Source: Flavobacteriaceae bacterium (GTDB taxonomy: Bacteria > Bacteroidota > Bacteroidia > Flavobacteriales > Flavobacteriaceae). Taken from it: 64,000 bases of DNA. Shown here piece after piece: positions 52,739 to 62,242 of the stretch. The stretch spans positions 1 through 64,000 of the forward strand of contig JANRDC010000016.1 in assembly GCA_030726725.1 (NCBI GenBank), read 5' to 3'. Every line of letters begins with the position of its first letter. Within the stretch, counting starts at the first letter, position 1. The notes beneath the pieces were generated by a model that did not search any database, was not told the DNA's origin, and saw nothing but the letters and a program-made list of their open reading frames with translations. The translations under genes were made by a program, and so were the position numbers.

Positions 52739-53221
52739 ATGGTAGAAATCGAGCGCAAGTTTTTGGTTCAGTCTCAGGAGTTTATTCATCTGGCGACCCA
52801 CCACGAGTTTATCGCTCAAGGTTTTTTATCTGTTGATCCTGCACGGGTCGTGCGCGTGCGCGTGCTGGCTTCAGGAGGGAAATTAACGGTCAAAGGCCAA
52901 TCAAGCCCAGACGGGACCAGTCGATTCGAGTGGGAGCAGTCGTTGTCGGCCGAAGAGGCCCAGGCGTTATTTGCCCTGTGTCTTCCCGGGCGCATTGAGA
53001 AAACAAGGTATCGAGTCCCTGCTGGTCCTCATACGTATGAGGTTGATGTTTTTTCTGGTGAAAATCTGGGTTTGGTCATCGCTGAAATAGAGTTAAATCA
53101 GCCCGATGAAGCCTTTGAACGACCGTTGTGGTTGGGATCAGAAGTGACAGGAGATCCCAGATACTACAACGCCAATTTGACCAAGTTCCCCTTCAATCAA
53201 TGGGGAAGCTCAACCCATTAG
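52739..53221 (+). CDS. CYTH domain protein (triphosphate tunnel metalloenzyme)
   Basis: The 160-residue protein starts VEIERKFLV with the ExExK motif (E3, E5, K7) that binds metal and triphosphate. Alternating Arg, Lys and Glu residues along the strands (VVRVRVLAS, GKLTVKG, EKTRYRV, VIAEIEL) line the tunnel. Bacterial members hydrolyse inorganic triphosphate or similar compounds; substrate not known. The stop TAG overlaps the pheS stop in TTAG. Confidence 0.92.
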   Translation: MVEIERKFLVQSQEFIHLATHHEFIAQGFLSVDPARVVRVRVLASGGKLTVKGQSSPDGTSRFEWEQSLSAEEAQALFALCLPGRIEKTRYRVPAGPHTYEVDVFSGENLGLVIAEIELNQPDEAFERPLWLGSEVTGDPRYYNANLTKFPFNQWGSSTH

Positions 53222-54237
53222 AATCTAGACTGGAATTGTTCCAAGAAGCGAAGATCATTCTCGCTCAACAACCTGATGTCAGAAATCTGATGCAACAGTA
53301 GGGCGATTCGGTCTATACCCATACCAAAGGCAAATCCCGAATACTCTTCAGGGTCTATCCCGCAATTTTTAAGTACTTCTGGGTCCACCATGCCACAGCC
53401 CATGATCTCTAACCACCCAGTTCCTTTGGTCATTTTGTAGTCGGTTTCTGTCTCCAACCCCCAGTATACATCCACCTCAGCACTGGGCTCAGTAAATGGA
53501 AAGTAGGAGGGTCTCATCCGGATTTTTGACGTGCCAAACAGGGCGTTGGTAAAGTAGGCCAGTGTTTGCTTTAGGTCGGCAAAGGATACATTTTTATCGA
53601 TGTAAAGCCCCTCGATTTGGTGAAAAAAACAGTGCGACCTCGCTGAAATAGCTTCATTTCTGTACACCCTTCCCGGAGAGATGGTTCTAATCGGCGGTTG
53701 GTGGGTTTCCATGTACCGCACCTGAACCGAGGAGGTGTGGGTGCGCAGCATCCAGTCCGGAGCGGTCTGCAAGAAAAAGGTGTCTTGCATATCTCGAGCT
53801 GGGTGGTATTCAGGAAGGTTTAATGCGGTAAAATTGTGCCAGTCATCTTCCATTTCTGGTCCTTCAGACACATTAAATCCGATGCGGGAAAAGATCTCCA
53901 CAATTCTATTTTTCACCTCGCTGATGGGGTGAATGGCCCCCATGGGCATCGGATAACCAGGTCGGGTAAGATCCCCAAGACTACCTTTGTTGGCTTTTTG
54001 TCCCGCGTCTTGATTTTTAAATCCCTCAATTTTTTCTGCGCAGGACTCTTTGAGTTCGTTGAGTTTTTGTCCGTATTCCTTTTTCTGTTCGTTGGGGATG
54101 TTCTTAAAGTCGGCAAATAAGGCAGCGAGTACTCCTTTTTTACCCAGGTAATGAATGCGAAATTCTTCTACCGCAGCAGCGTTCTCCGCAGTGAATAGGG
54201 CCACTTCATCCAAGTGTTTTTGCAGTTGATCCAACAT
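53218..54237 (-). CDS. pheS: Phenylalanine-tRNA ligase alpha subunit
   Basis: The 339-residue alpha subunit has an N-terminal coiled coil for tRNA binding (about residues 1-90) and the class II catalytic domain: HPISEVKNRIVEIFSRIGFNV, DTFFLQ, LLRTHTSSVQVRYM, RSHCFFHQIEGLYID, and motif 3 GMGIDRIALLLH. pheT is not adjacent, which is common in Bacteroidota. A promoter box lies 30 bases upstream, so it does not depend on the bat operon. Confidence 0.97.
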   Translation of the reverse strand: MLDQLQKHLDEVALFTAENAAAVEEFRIHYLGKKGVLAALFADFKNIPNEQKKEYGQKLNELKESCAEKIEGFKNQDAGQKANKGSLGDLTRPGYPMPMGAIHPISEVKNRIVEIFSRIGFNVSEGPEMEDDWHNFTALNLPEYHPARDMQDTFFLQTAPDWMLRTHTSSVQVRYMETHQPPIRTISPGRVYRNEAISARSHCFFHQIEGLYIDKNVSFADLKQTLAYFTNALFGTSKIRMRPSYFPFTEPSAEVDVYWGLETETDYKMTKGTGWLEIMGCGMVDPEVLKNCGIDPEEYSGFAFGMGIDRIALLLHQISDIRLLSENDLRFLEQFQSRF

Positions 54238-54266
54238 AAGTGTATGCGAAAAGGGATTTTAGCCTC

Positions 54267-54274
54267 CAAAGGTA
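54267..54274 (-). promoter_or_regulatory. -7 promoter box for pheS
   Basis: The minus strand reads TACCTTTG followed by GAGGC in the 60-base gap between batE and pheS, an exact TAnnTTTG match. Confidence 0.5.
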
Positions 54275-54297
54275 TAAAAATAGGAGGGTTTCTCAGT

Positions 54298-55083
54298 CTA
54301 TTCAGGCAATTCCCTCAGTTTTTTTAAGCCCGAGAGTTCCATCCAACCTTGCGTCCCGTCTGCCAGCTCGATGTGCCCCCAACCGTCTAGTTCCTCCAAC
54401 ACCTGAACCTTGGTTCCTTCGTTAAGCGTGAACAGTTCAGGGGTGCCTGAGGCGGGTGCCTCCCGAACAGAAACTATCCCAAACACAATGGCTGGCTGAT
54501 CCTTTAGGATCCAACGCGTGCGCAATGCCTCTGCTGAAAATGAAAATAATCCGGCCACTAAGCTGATCACAGCCAGGGCAAATCCCCATTTTTTTGCGCG
54601 GGATGTCCCGCTTAAACGATACAAGACGACAAAACCCACAAACAACCACAGCCCGATGATAGCGCCGTATTTTAAGCGCACCGGATTCCAGCGGATGATT
54701 TTTTTTGCGATGGATTGGCCAAGCGTCGGGGACAAGGGTGTGGTGGCCTGGTCCAATGTCATTTTTTGGGCATAGGCTAAATTGGCGAGGACATCTTTGT
54801 CCTCAGGACTGATCAGCAGCGCCTTTTCGTAATAATAAATGCTGTTGCCTACTTGATTTGATTTGTAGTAGGCATTGGCTAAATTAAAGTAGAGCGCTTG
54901 ATCAGCTAGGCCCGATCGTTGTATTTTCTCGTAGAGTTGGACGGCATCTGCATATCGTTCCTGCTGATAAGCCTCTTGAGCTTCAGCCCACCAGGTATTG
55001 GCCTGCACCAGTGGATCAGTTTGTCCCCAAACCAAGGAATTCATGCTCCAGAACAGCCATAAAATCAGTAGACGTGTTTTCAT
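54298..55083 (-). CDS. batE: BatE: TPR and SH3-like domain membrane protein
   Basis: The 261-residue protein has a signal peptide (ending LVWGQ), two to three TPR units at about residues 28-100 (YADAVQLYEKI, LYFNLANAYYKSNQ, SIYYYEKALLISPED), two central membrane helices (about 135-180) and a C-terminal bacterial SH3 domain (EGTKVQVLEELDGWGHIELADGTQGWM). This is the BatE arrangement. It is the last gene of the bat operon and overlaps batD by 1 base. Confidence 0.9.
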   Translation of the reverse strand: MKTRLLILWLFWSMNSLVWGQTDPLVQANTWWAEAQEAYQQERYADAVQLYEKIQRSGLADQALYFNLANAYYKSNQVGNSIYYYEKALLISPEDKDVLANLAYAQKMTLDQATTPLSPTLGQSIAKKIIRWNPVRLKYGAIIGLWLFVGFVVLYRLSGTSRAKKWGFALAVISLVAGLFSFSAEALRTRWILKDQPAIVFGIVSVREAPASGTPELFTLNEGTKVQVLEELDGWGHIELADGTQGWMELSGLKKLRELPE

Positions 55084-56867
55084 CAGCTTTTGTGTTGTTT
55101 GTCCAGGTCGGTCAGTACTTCAAGCGCGCGGTTGTAGTCCTCGAGCATGTCGGAGATTTGCTGTGGACTATATCTCGCCATAGCACATCGGTTCAGCAGC
55201 TCTATCAATCGCCCAGAAACCTCTTTGGAGACCCCTTGAGCCATCAACAGATCTTCGATGGTGTCGTGTGTCATGTCGGCGGTTTCTATCGACAGGCGGG
55301 CCTTTAAGAAGTGCTGGAAGGACTTTTCAAGGGCTAAATAGAAACTGTCTGGAGTTTTGAGCGCTTTTTGGGCTTGAGCCAAGTATTTTTTGGCCATTCG
55401 GGACGAAGCTTTTCTCTTGAGCGCACCCAGGTCATGGCCACGAGCTCGGTTAAATCGGATCCACCAACCCAGTATTGGCAACAACAAAAGCGGTGCTAGC
55501 CAAAGCGCGTAGAAATTCAAGTCCTCGATAAAGGAGGTGCTGGCTAGGGGTGCCAATTGATGGTTTAATTTGATAAACCTAAATCCTTCTGCGCGCTCGA
55601 TGGGGGCTGGGCTTTGCACCCCTGCATTGTTTGTCGTGCCCGCGCTGTTGGCCCCGCCCAACACCTGAATGTTGATCTCTTCCGTGGTACGCGTCACATA
55701 TTTCTTGGCCTTGGGGTCAAAATAGCTGAACTCTAGTCCTGGAATGGGATAGCTTCCCTGAAAGTTGGGGATGATGGTGTATCGGTCGGATATAGACCCC
55801 TCCATACCGGAGCGGCTGTTGTTTATTTTTTGTTTGTTTTCCGGCGTGTAGCGCTCTAAAGCTGCAGGAACCTTGAGTTCCGGAAGGCTAAACAATTTCA
55901 AGTTTCCTTTTCCGGTCACCCTGACCTCAATTTCAAGGGCAGTTCCGGCATCTAGGGCAGTCTTGTTGGGGGTCACAAAAAAGTCGAAGCTACCCACCGC
56001 ACCTGTAAATGAGGCGGGTCGGTTTTCCTGGGGAAGCTCTTTTACGTCGATGGTGATTTCTGCGGTGGAGGCTACGCGGGTGGCAGGGGCGTAAAGCGGT
56101 CTGCCAAAGAAATCCCTGCGGTTGGTGGGTACATCTACCGACAGCTCAAAAGTGTAGGGTTTTAGACTGAGTTTTCCTGTTTTTTGCGGATAGAGCAGTA
56201 CGCGTTTGAGCACCACAGACTGATAGGATTTTCCTTCATAGGTAGTGGGCTCAAAGTTATAGGCGTTTACCGGGAGGTCTTGGTTCCAAAAGTGCGTGTA
56301 TTCAGCCGCATTTACCGAATTAAAGTTGGTCACATTCACGCCGCTGCCGACCAATAGCTTGTAGGTGATTAATATACCCTCGTTGAGGTAAGGATTGGTT
56401 TTGGATACTTCTGAGATGACCCGAACATTTTGGTCAGCTACATCCTGGGCGGTCTGTTCATCGCTGGGTTTGGCTACCGCATCGGTGACCTCCACCTTCT
56501 TGGCCGCTGTTTTATATACGGTTCCGTCGATGGTGATTTCAGCTTGACCTATGGTCCATGAGCCTTTCGCTGTGGGTTGTAGAATAAATGAAAATGTTCT
56601 GGAAAACGATCGCACGCCATTGACCCAAGAGGAGCTGGTGGACTGAGAAGGCCCCATAAGCACTTTAAACCCTTTAAAAGCCGGGGCCTCAAAGTGATCT
56701 CCATCTCTGTTCATGGTAAAATCCACACGCAAACGCTCGTTGAGTCCCAGCTTTTCCTTGCTCAAGGAAACTTCAAAGAGGATGTCTTTGTCTTGGGCCC
56801 ACAACCCTGCGGCCCAAATCAATGCAATCACCCCCAATAGGACACGTCTGATTTCTTGCATTACCAA
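55083..56867 (-). CDS. batD: BatD family protein
   Basis: The 594-residue protein has a signal peptide, a series of beta-sandwich domains in the periplasm beginning SLSKEKLGLNERLRVDFTMN and the GFKVLMGPSQSTSSSWVNG segment typical of BatD, a single membrane helix near residue 450 (FYALWLAPLLLLPILGWWI) and a cytoplasmic helical tail. BatD is linked to oxygen tolerance in Bacteroides fragilis. It overlaps batC by 7 bases and batE by 1. Confidence 0.93.
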   Translation of the reverse strand: MVMQEIRRVLLGVIALIWAAGLWAQDKDILFEVSLSKEKLGLNERLRVDFTMNRDGDHFEAPAFKGFKVLMGPSQSTSSSWVNGVRSFSRTFSFILQPTAKGSWTIGQAEITIDGTVYKTAAKKVEVTDAVAKPSDEQTAQDVADQNVRVISEVSKTNPYLNEGILITYKLLVGSGVNVTNFNSVNAAEYTHFWNQDLPVNAYNFEPTTYEGKSYQSVVLKRVLLYPQKTGKLSLKPYTFELSVDVPTNRRDFFGRPLYAPATRVASTAEITIDVKELPQENRPASFTGAVGSFDFFVTPNKTALDAGTALEIEVRVTGKGNLKLFSLPELKVPAALERYTPENKQKINNSRSGMEGSISDRYTIIPNFQGSYPIPGLEFSYFDPKAKKYVTRTTEEINIQVLGGANSAGTTNNAGVQSPAPIERAEGFRFIKLNHQLAPLASTSFIEDLNFYALWLAPLLLLPILGWWIRFNRARGHDLGALKRKASSRMAKKYLAQAQKALKTPDSFYLALEKSFQHFLKARLSIETADMTHDTIEDLLMAQGVSKEVSGRLIELLNRCAMARYSPQQISDMLEDYNRALEVLTDLDKQHKS

Positions 56868-57748
56868 TCCTTTTTTTGCGATGATTTGACTCCTTTTTTC
56901 TGGAGTTTATCCATTTTTTCTTTCGCTTTCTTTTCTTCGTTTTGCAGCGCCTCTAACATGTTTTGGATTTGCTGCGGAGAGAGCTGACTTTGTTTTTTAG
57001 GCGGTTGTGGCGCCTCTTGAGGTTTTTTGGGCTGTTCCTTTTTCTGATCCCCATCCCCTTGCTTTTGCTCCTCTTTTTCCTGATCGCCCGGGTCTTCGGG
57101 TTTGCTGTTTTTATCTTTTTGGTCTTGATCCCCTTTTTTAGGATCCTCTTTGTTTTGATCGTTCTGACCGCCTTGGTTTTGATCCTGTTGATCCTGTTGG
57201 TCTTGTTTGTCTTGCTGGTCCTTATCGTCCTTGTTCTTGTCTTGATTCTGCTCTTGTTTTTCCCTCATGGACTTGGCCAAAGCGTAATTATACCTCGTTT
57301 CGTCGTCTTCAGGTTTGTTTTTTAAAGCGGATTTAAACGCTATTTCTGCACGGTCATAGGCTTTTTGTGCCATCAAGGCATTTCCAAGATTGTGGTAAGC
57401 TTGGTGTTTTTGATCTGCTGTTTCTGCAGTTTTAGTGGCTTGTACTAAGGCGGAGATGGCCTCTTCATAGCTGTTGTTGGACAACAGAGTATTGCCCAGG
57501 TTGTAGGGGGCATCTTTTTGTGATGGATCAATCGCCATAGCCCTGCGCCAATCCGCTTCAGATTGCACCCAGTTCCCTGGTTTCAAAGCCTTACCTGCCT
57601 GAGCAGTCAGGTTTTGGGCTTTTTTTTGCAAGGGCACTGAAACTTGAACGGGCGCCTCAGGTGTGGCTGACTCTGGGGTTTGTCCCCAAATCGCCACGTG
57701 TACGAACAAAAATAAAATCCAAACCTTACTCATTTTTGTTGGGTTCAA
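56861..57748 (-). CDS. batC: BatC: TPR protein with Gln/Asp/Lys-rich tail
   Basis: The 295-residue protein has a signal peptide (IWGQ), TPR units at about residues 60-165 (APYNLGNTLLSNNSYEEAI, AYHNLGNALMAQKAYDRAE, ETRYNYALAKSMR) and then a low-complexity stretch of about 90 residues made of Asp, Gln, Lys, Glu and Pro. The C-terminal part is a charged coiled coil. This is a usual BatC layout. ATG 57733 is an alternative start that avoids most of the overlap with batB. Confidence 0.88.
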   Translation of the reverse strand: MNPTKMSKVWILFLFVHVAIWGQTPESATPEAPVQVSVPLQKKAQNLTAQAGKALKPGNWVQSEADWRRAMAIDPSQKDAPYNLGNTLLSNNSYEEAISALVQATKTAETADQKHQAYHNLGNALMAQKAYDRAEIAFKSALKNKPEDDETRYNYALAKSMREKQEQNQDKNKDDKDQQDKQDQQDQQDQNQGGQNDQNKEDPKKGDQDQKDKNSKPEDPGDQEKEEQKQGDGDQKKEQPKKPQEAPQPPKKQSQLSPQQIQNMLEALQNEEKKAKEKMDKLQKKGVKSSQKKDW

Positions 57749-58772
57749 AGAGTTTTAGTTTTTGCCACCAAGGAGTTTTTCGCTCCAACAGCAGCAGATC
57801 GACGAACATCAAAAATAATCCAATCCCCACAAACCAGCCAAATTGGTCTTCAAAGTCAGAAAATTCTTCAGCGGCAAATGCGGTCTTGTCCAGTTGCCCC
57901 AAGTCCTCCATCAAGGCGGACACCACGGTTTCAGTCTGGTCAAATGCGTAGTATTGGCCCCCCGCTTGTTCAGCCAAGTCCTTCAGCAAGGACTCGTTTC
58001 TCCGCGTAATGACGACTTCGCCGTTTTCGTCCTTTTTGAGTTGTTGGGTAATGCCCCGCTCTTTGATGGGTATTGGCCCTCCTTTTTCTGTGCCCACACC
58101 CACAGTAAATATGCGCACACCAGCGGCTTTAGCTTGGGCTACTGCTTCCGCTACATCGATTCCCTCGTGGTCTTCTCCATCGCTGATCAACAGCAGCACT
58201 TTGCTGGTTGGATCTTCGGCGATAAAATAACCCGAGGCAAGTTCAATAGCCTCTCCCAAAGCCGTTCCTTGGGAGCTGATCATGTCGGTGTTGATCGAGG
58301 ACAAAAACAGTTGGGCCGCTCCGTAATCCGTCGTGATGGGCAACTGGGGTACGGCCCAAGCAGCGTAGGCAATGATGCCTATGCGGTCGCCTGTAAGTTG
58401 CTGGGTTATTTGTTCCACTAAGTGTTTGGCTCGGTCCAGACGGTTGGGGGCCACATCTTCGCACAGCATACTCTTGGACACGTCGATGGCAAATACCAGA
58501 TCAATGCCTTCTCGCTGTACTTTCTTTCGCGCGATCCCTGCTTTAGGGTTGACCAAAGCCAAGATTAAGCTGCTGACCATCAGCGCAAAAACCAAGGCTT
58601 TTAGACGAACTTTTAGACCTGACCTGTTCGGGGATAAACGACTTAAGTCACCCCGCGTGGCAAATGCTTTTTGGGTTTTGATCTGCCACCATTGATGCCA
58701 AAAGAACACCAAAGCGGTCAGGACCAAAAGCCCAAACAGGTAAAAGTATATTGGTTCATCCCAAACAATCAT
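57726..58772 (-). CDS. batB: BatB: VWA domain membrane protein
   Basis: From ATG 58772 the protein has 348 residues: two N-terminal membrane helices (residues 8-25 and 55-75), a von Willebrand factor A domain with the MIDAS motif FAIDVSKSM, QGTALGEAIELA and LLISDGEDHEG, and a C-terminal helix. It is the BatB partner of BatA. The ATG overlaps the batA stop (TGATG). An upstream frame start at 58838 lies inside batA and is rejected. Confidence 0.92.
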   Translation of the reverse strand: MIVWDEPIYFYLFGLLVLTALVFFWHQWWQIKTQKAFATRGDLSRLSPNRSGLKVRLKALVFALMVSSLILALVNPKAGIARKKVQREGIDLVFAIDVSKSMLCEDVAPNRLDRAKHLVEQITQQLTGDRIGIIAYAAWAVPQLPITTDYGAAQLFLSSINTDMISSQGTALGEAIELASGYFIAEDPTSKVLLLISDGEDHEGIDVAEAVAQAKAAGVRIFTVGVGTEKGGPIPIKERGITQQLKKDENGEVVITRRNESLLKDLAEQAGGQYYAFDQTETVVSALMEDLGQLDKTAFAAEEFSDFEDQFGWFVGIGLFLMFVDLLLLERKTPWWQKLKLFEPNKNE

Positions 58773-59773
58773 CAGACAAAACTTTTTAACCAGGTGTGTT
58801 GTAACAACCAGTACAACACCCAAATGAATAACGCCCACAACACCAAGGGTCGATAGAGCTCTTGGGTCGTGGTGAATTTAAACTCTTCAATTTCTGTTTT
58901 TTCGAGTTGATTGATCTCGTTGTAGATCGCTTCAAGTTCCTGGTTGTCTTGAGCGCGAAAATATTGGCCTCCTGTTTTTTCAGCGATGCGTTTCATCAAA
59001 GTCTCGTCGATTTCGACTTGTTGCATGGCGTATTGAAAGCTTCCATCAGGGTTGATAGCTACGGGAAACTGAGCGTTTCCGTTAGTCCCCACCCCGATGG
59101 TATAGGTTTTAATGCCGTATTCCACAGCGAGTTCTGCGGCGGTCAGCGGCTCAATAAAACCCGAGTTATTGACCCCATCGGTGAGCAAAATCACCACTTT
59201 GCTTTGGGCTTTGGATTCTTTAAGTCGGTTCACTGAAGTAGCTAGCCCCATACCGATGGCCGTTCCATCGTTGAGTCCTCCGTATTGTATTTCATCTAAA
59301 GCCCTAAGCACCAAGCCTTTGTCCGATGTGATGGGGGTTTTGGTATAACTTTCTCCAGCATAGACCACCAGTCCAATACGGTCGTTGGGACGGCTTTCAA
59401 TGAAAGTGGCGGCAATTTTTTTAAGCGCTGTGAGTCGATTGGGCTTTAAGTCCTTGGCGAGCATGCTCGAGGAAACGTCGATGGACATCACGATATCGAT
59501 ACCGCGCGTGGTTTTTGTTTTGGTTTGGGTCGAAACGATTTGCGGTCTAGCCAACGCCAAAATCATCCCCCCTAGCGCCAGTATTCGCAGCGCGTTTAGC
59601 GCGAAAGAAAGACGGGACACCCAGCGATGCACAGGAACACCTTGATGACCAGAAATCAACAAAGGAGCTTTGGTTTTGTTGCGGCTCCACCACATCCACG
59701 CCGCAGCGAGCGGAAGCGCTAACAACAGCCATAACCATTGGGGCTGAGCCCATGTGATGTCATTCCAGTTCAC
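58772..59773 (-). CDS. batA: BatA: VWA domain membrane protein
   Basis: The 333-residue protein has an N-terminal helix pair (WLWLLLALPLAAAWMWW, then LRILALGGMILALA), a VWA domain with MSIDVSSSM (MIDAS), NDGTAIGMGLATSV and ILLTDGVNNSG, and a C-terminal helix (LVLWALFIWVLYWLLQ). It overlaps the upstream 532-residue gene by 4 bases and batB by 1. Confidence 0.93.
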   Translation of the reverse strand: MNWNDITWAQPQWLWLLLALPLAAAWMWWSRNKTKAPLLISGHQGVPVHRWVSRLSFALNALRILALGGMILALARPQIVSTQTKTKTTRGIDIVMSIDVSSSMLAKDLKPNRLTALKKIAATFIESRPNDRIGLVVYAGESYTKTPITSDKGLVLRALDEIQYGGLNDGTAIGMGLATSVNRLKESKAQSKVVILLTDGVNNSGFIEPLTAAELAVEYGIKTYTIGVGTNGNAQFPVAINPDGSFQYAMQQVEIDETLMKRIAEKTGGQYFRAQDNQELEAIYNEINQLEKTEIEEFKFTTTQELYRPLVLWALFIWVLYWLLQHTWLKSFV

Positions 59774-61368
59774 GGGGTTTCTTTGAGTTGGATGGATTGA
59801 ATAATTTCTTGTGCAGTGGTAGCTGCATAGGGCTCGTCTTTAGGCCAATGCACCCAGATCAGCTGTGCAAAACCATTGCCGCCAAACAGCAGCAGCGCAT
59901 AGGATTTTTTGTAGGTATCTCCCGAGGCTTCAAAGTCCATCTGCCCAAAAACCTGTACTCCTTGCACCTCATCTTGGGTGGTGTGGGGTGTTTGTTCGGT
60001 CAAAATATTTTTCGCGCCCATCGTTTCCATCATTTTAAGCGCTTCTTCTCCCAGTGCATCAAAATCTGGTGCTTTTTCATCCGGCCATTGCAGGGTATGC
60101 ACCCATACATGTACCAATTCCGGGTCAGGGGTGTAGGCAAATAACTGCGCTTGGGTAGCACCCGCGTATTTGGGCGCATTATCTTGGCGTACTAATACAT
60201 CTGGTGTTGAGATCCAAACCGACGGAAAACCATACCCACTGATCAGCCTGGGCGATTCGTTTTGAATTTTGTGCGGGTTAAAAGTGACCGTATCCCAAAA
60301 ACGCTCGGGCCCTGTGTACATCAGCAGACCCACGAAAAGCGCCAAGACTCCGATACCTGAACCGACCAGTATCAGTTTTTTGCGCCGCGCTTTGCGGTAG
60401 GCTTCCAAGGCGGCGAGACGTTGGGCCTCGTTGTACAATTCCTCTTCTGTTGGCTCAGGCAGTGCCTCTTGGGCTTTCACCACCCATTGCGCCAAAATAT
60501 CTCGATCCAATTCAGCCTGTTTGCGCTCAGGTGTAGCCCGGGCAAATTTGACCAAATCCGCGGTCTTTAACACGGCGTCAAAAGCCGCCAGGGCTTCTTG
60601 ATCCAAGGCGAGCTTTCCTTGTTCGCGCAGGTTTTCCAGTTTCTCCATCAGCTCCTCGCTGGTGCTTTCCAAGGCAGAAATATGGACCTCGTCCTCAAGA
60701 TAAGCGCGCACAATTCCGGTGAGCTCTGTGTAATACGCTTTGTATTCCTCTCGGATCAAATAGGGAGATTGAGCGAGTTTTTCCAACCCCAGCAAGGCCC
60801 GCTCCAAGGGGTCAAGAACAGCTTCTGCGGCTTGTTTTTTCTTCCGTCTCCAATAGATTAGACCGTATCCTCCAGCGCCCAACAAGGCCAATACCCCCAG
60901 GATCCACATCCAAAGCGGAGTTACCCAAACGCGCTCCACTTCTCGAATGGGCTTAGCGGGGTAGAGTTTTTGTTTGGTGGTGTCCACGGCTACGTCAGAT
61001 ACCTGCATAGAAAAGGGAGCTGTCTGCAGCCAAAGGGTGTCCAATTGCACCCGAAGTCCTGGGTGATTATACGTGCCTGAGTCGTACTGAGAAATCGCGT
61101 ATTGTTTGATCAATTGCCACAAGCGCTCCTGTTTTACCGTGTCTGTTGTTGTAGTGCCAATGACCTCAAAAGGAGCAAACGCCTGATCTTCAGGGAAGCG
61201 CACTGAGTCCCCTGGTTTGACGGATACGGTAATGGTGTACGTTCTCTTCTCCCCAATTTTTAGGGTGGTAGCATCTAGTTTTCCCACAGCGCTAGGCGCT
61301 GCTGTCTGTGCCTGGACCGAACCAAGCAACAGAAAAAAACCGATTATTCCATACAGCAAACGCTTCAT
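59770..61368 (-). CDS. Two-helix membrane protein of the bat operon, unknown function
   Basis: The 532-residue protein has a signal peptide (VQAQ), a periplasmic beta domain (about 22-150, TLKIGEKRTYTITVSVKPGDSV) and a membrane helix near 155-170 (WILGVLALLGAGGYGLIYW). A cytoplasmic helical region with EEYKAYYTELTGIVRAYLEDE follows, then a second helix near 340 and a second outside domain of about 180 residues. The position between DUF58 and batA is one where Bacteroidota often encode a BatD-like or DUF4381-like protein. The last domain is not recognised. Overlaps neighbours by 1 and 4 bases. Confidence 0.8.
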   Translation of the reverse strand: MKRLLYGIIGFFLLLGSVQAQTAAPSAVGKLDATTLKIGEKRTYTITVSVKPGDSVRFPEDQAFAPFEVIGTTTTDTVKQERLWQLIKQYAISQYDSGTYNHPGLRVQLDTLWLQTAPFSMQVSDVAVDTTKQKLYPAKPIREVERVWVTPLWMWILGVLALLGAGGYGLIYWRRKKKQAAEAVLDPLERALLGLEKLAQSPYLIREEYKAYYTELTGIVRAYLEDEVHISALESTSEELMEKLENLREQGKLALDQEALAAFDAVLKTADLVKFARATPERKQAELDRDILAQWVVKAQEALPEPTEEELYNEAQRLAALEAYRKARRKKLILVGSGIGVLALFVGLLMYTGPERFWDTVTFNPHKIQNESPRLISGYGFPSVWISTPDVLVRQDNAPKYAGATQAQLFAYTPDPELVHVWVHTLQWPDEKAPDFDALGEEALKMMETMGAKNILTEQTPHTTQDEVQGVQVFGQMDFEASGDTYKKSYALLLFGGNGFAQLIWVHWPKDEPYAATTAQEIIQSIQLKETP

Positions 61369-62234
61369 CAGTGACGTTGTTTAAAATATCCCAGCAGTTT
61401 GGCCACGTAGTCTTGACCTAACTCAATGTCAACCCGGCCACAGCCAGACTTTTTATGGGCTTGTTGAAAATAGGCAGTTTGTGCGCTAAATGAATCTTCA
61501 AATGCTTTTCGAACTGCTTTTGAACCGCTGGCCATCCAGCGAACCGCCCCCGTTTCCGCATCTTGAACGGGAATCAGCCCCAGGTTCATCCATTGAGCAT
61601 CTCTGGCGTCGAAGACCCTGATGCCGGTAATGTCGTGCTTCTTCCCGGTGATTTGAAGGGTTTTTTGGTATCCGGAACACATAAAATCCGACAGGGTAAA
61701 CACAATGGCTTTCTTCTTGAGTGCGTTGCCCAAAAAGGCCAATGGCTCAGAAAGATCGGTGCCTTTCCCCTGGGGTTGAGCCTCCAACAGTTCTCGGATG
61801 ATGCGCAACACGTGTCCTTTGCCTTTTTTGGGCGGGATAAAACGCTCCACACGGTCAGAGAACAAGAGCAATCCCACTTTATCGTTGTTTTGTAGGGCAG
61901 AAAACGCTAAAGTTGCTGCGATTTCCGTCAAGATTTCGCGTTTGCTTTGGCCTTTGGTGCCAAAAATTCCTGAGCCGCTGATGTCTACCAAAAGCATCAT
62001 GGTCAGTTCGCGCTCCTCCTCAAAAACCTTGACAAAAGGCTCGTTGTAGCGCGCGGTGACGTTCCAATCGATGGCGCGGACGTCGTCCCCAAATTGATAG
62101 GGCCGCACCTCGCTAAAGGTCATACCTCTACCTTTAAAGGTAGAATGGTATTCGCCCCCAAAAAGGTTGTCAGACAACCTGCGGGTTTTAATCTCGATTT
62201 TGCGTACTTTTTTGAGCAGTTCCTTGGTTTCCAT
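61368..62234 (-). CDS. DUF58 domain protein
   Basis: The 288-residue protein matches DUF58, which pairs with MoxR ATPases and has a VWA-like fold. Signatures are GEYHSTFKGRGMTFSEVRPYQFGDDVRAIDWNVTARYNEPFVK and a MIDAS-like VDISGSG. No membrane segment is seen. It lies 8 bases after moxR and overlaps the next gene by one base, as part of one long operon. Confidence 0.93.
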   Translation of the reverse strand: METKELLKKVRKIEIKTRRLSDNLFGGEYHSTFKGRGMTFSEVRPYQFGDDVRAIDWNVTARYNEPFVKVFEEERELTMMLLVDISGSGIFGTKGQSKREILTEIAATLAFSALQNNDKVGLLLFSDRVERFIPPKKGKGHVLRIIRELLEAQPQGKGTDLSEPLAFLGNALKKKAIVFTLSDFMCSGYQKTLQITGKKHDITGIRVFDARDAQWMNLGLIPVQDAETGAVRWMASGSKAVRKAFEDSFSAQTAYFQQAHKKSGCGRVDIELGQDYVAKLLGYFKQRH

Positions 62235-62242
62235 ACCAGGGT

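Noticed and set aside
57843-58421. Long open frame on the plus strand opposite batB (192 codons), and similar ones at 41828-42406 and 24247-24906
   Set aside because: They lie antisense to well-supported genes, show no domain, and follow from the codon use of the sense strand.
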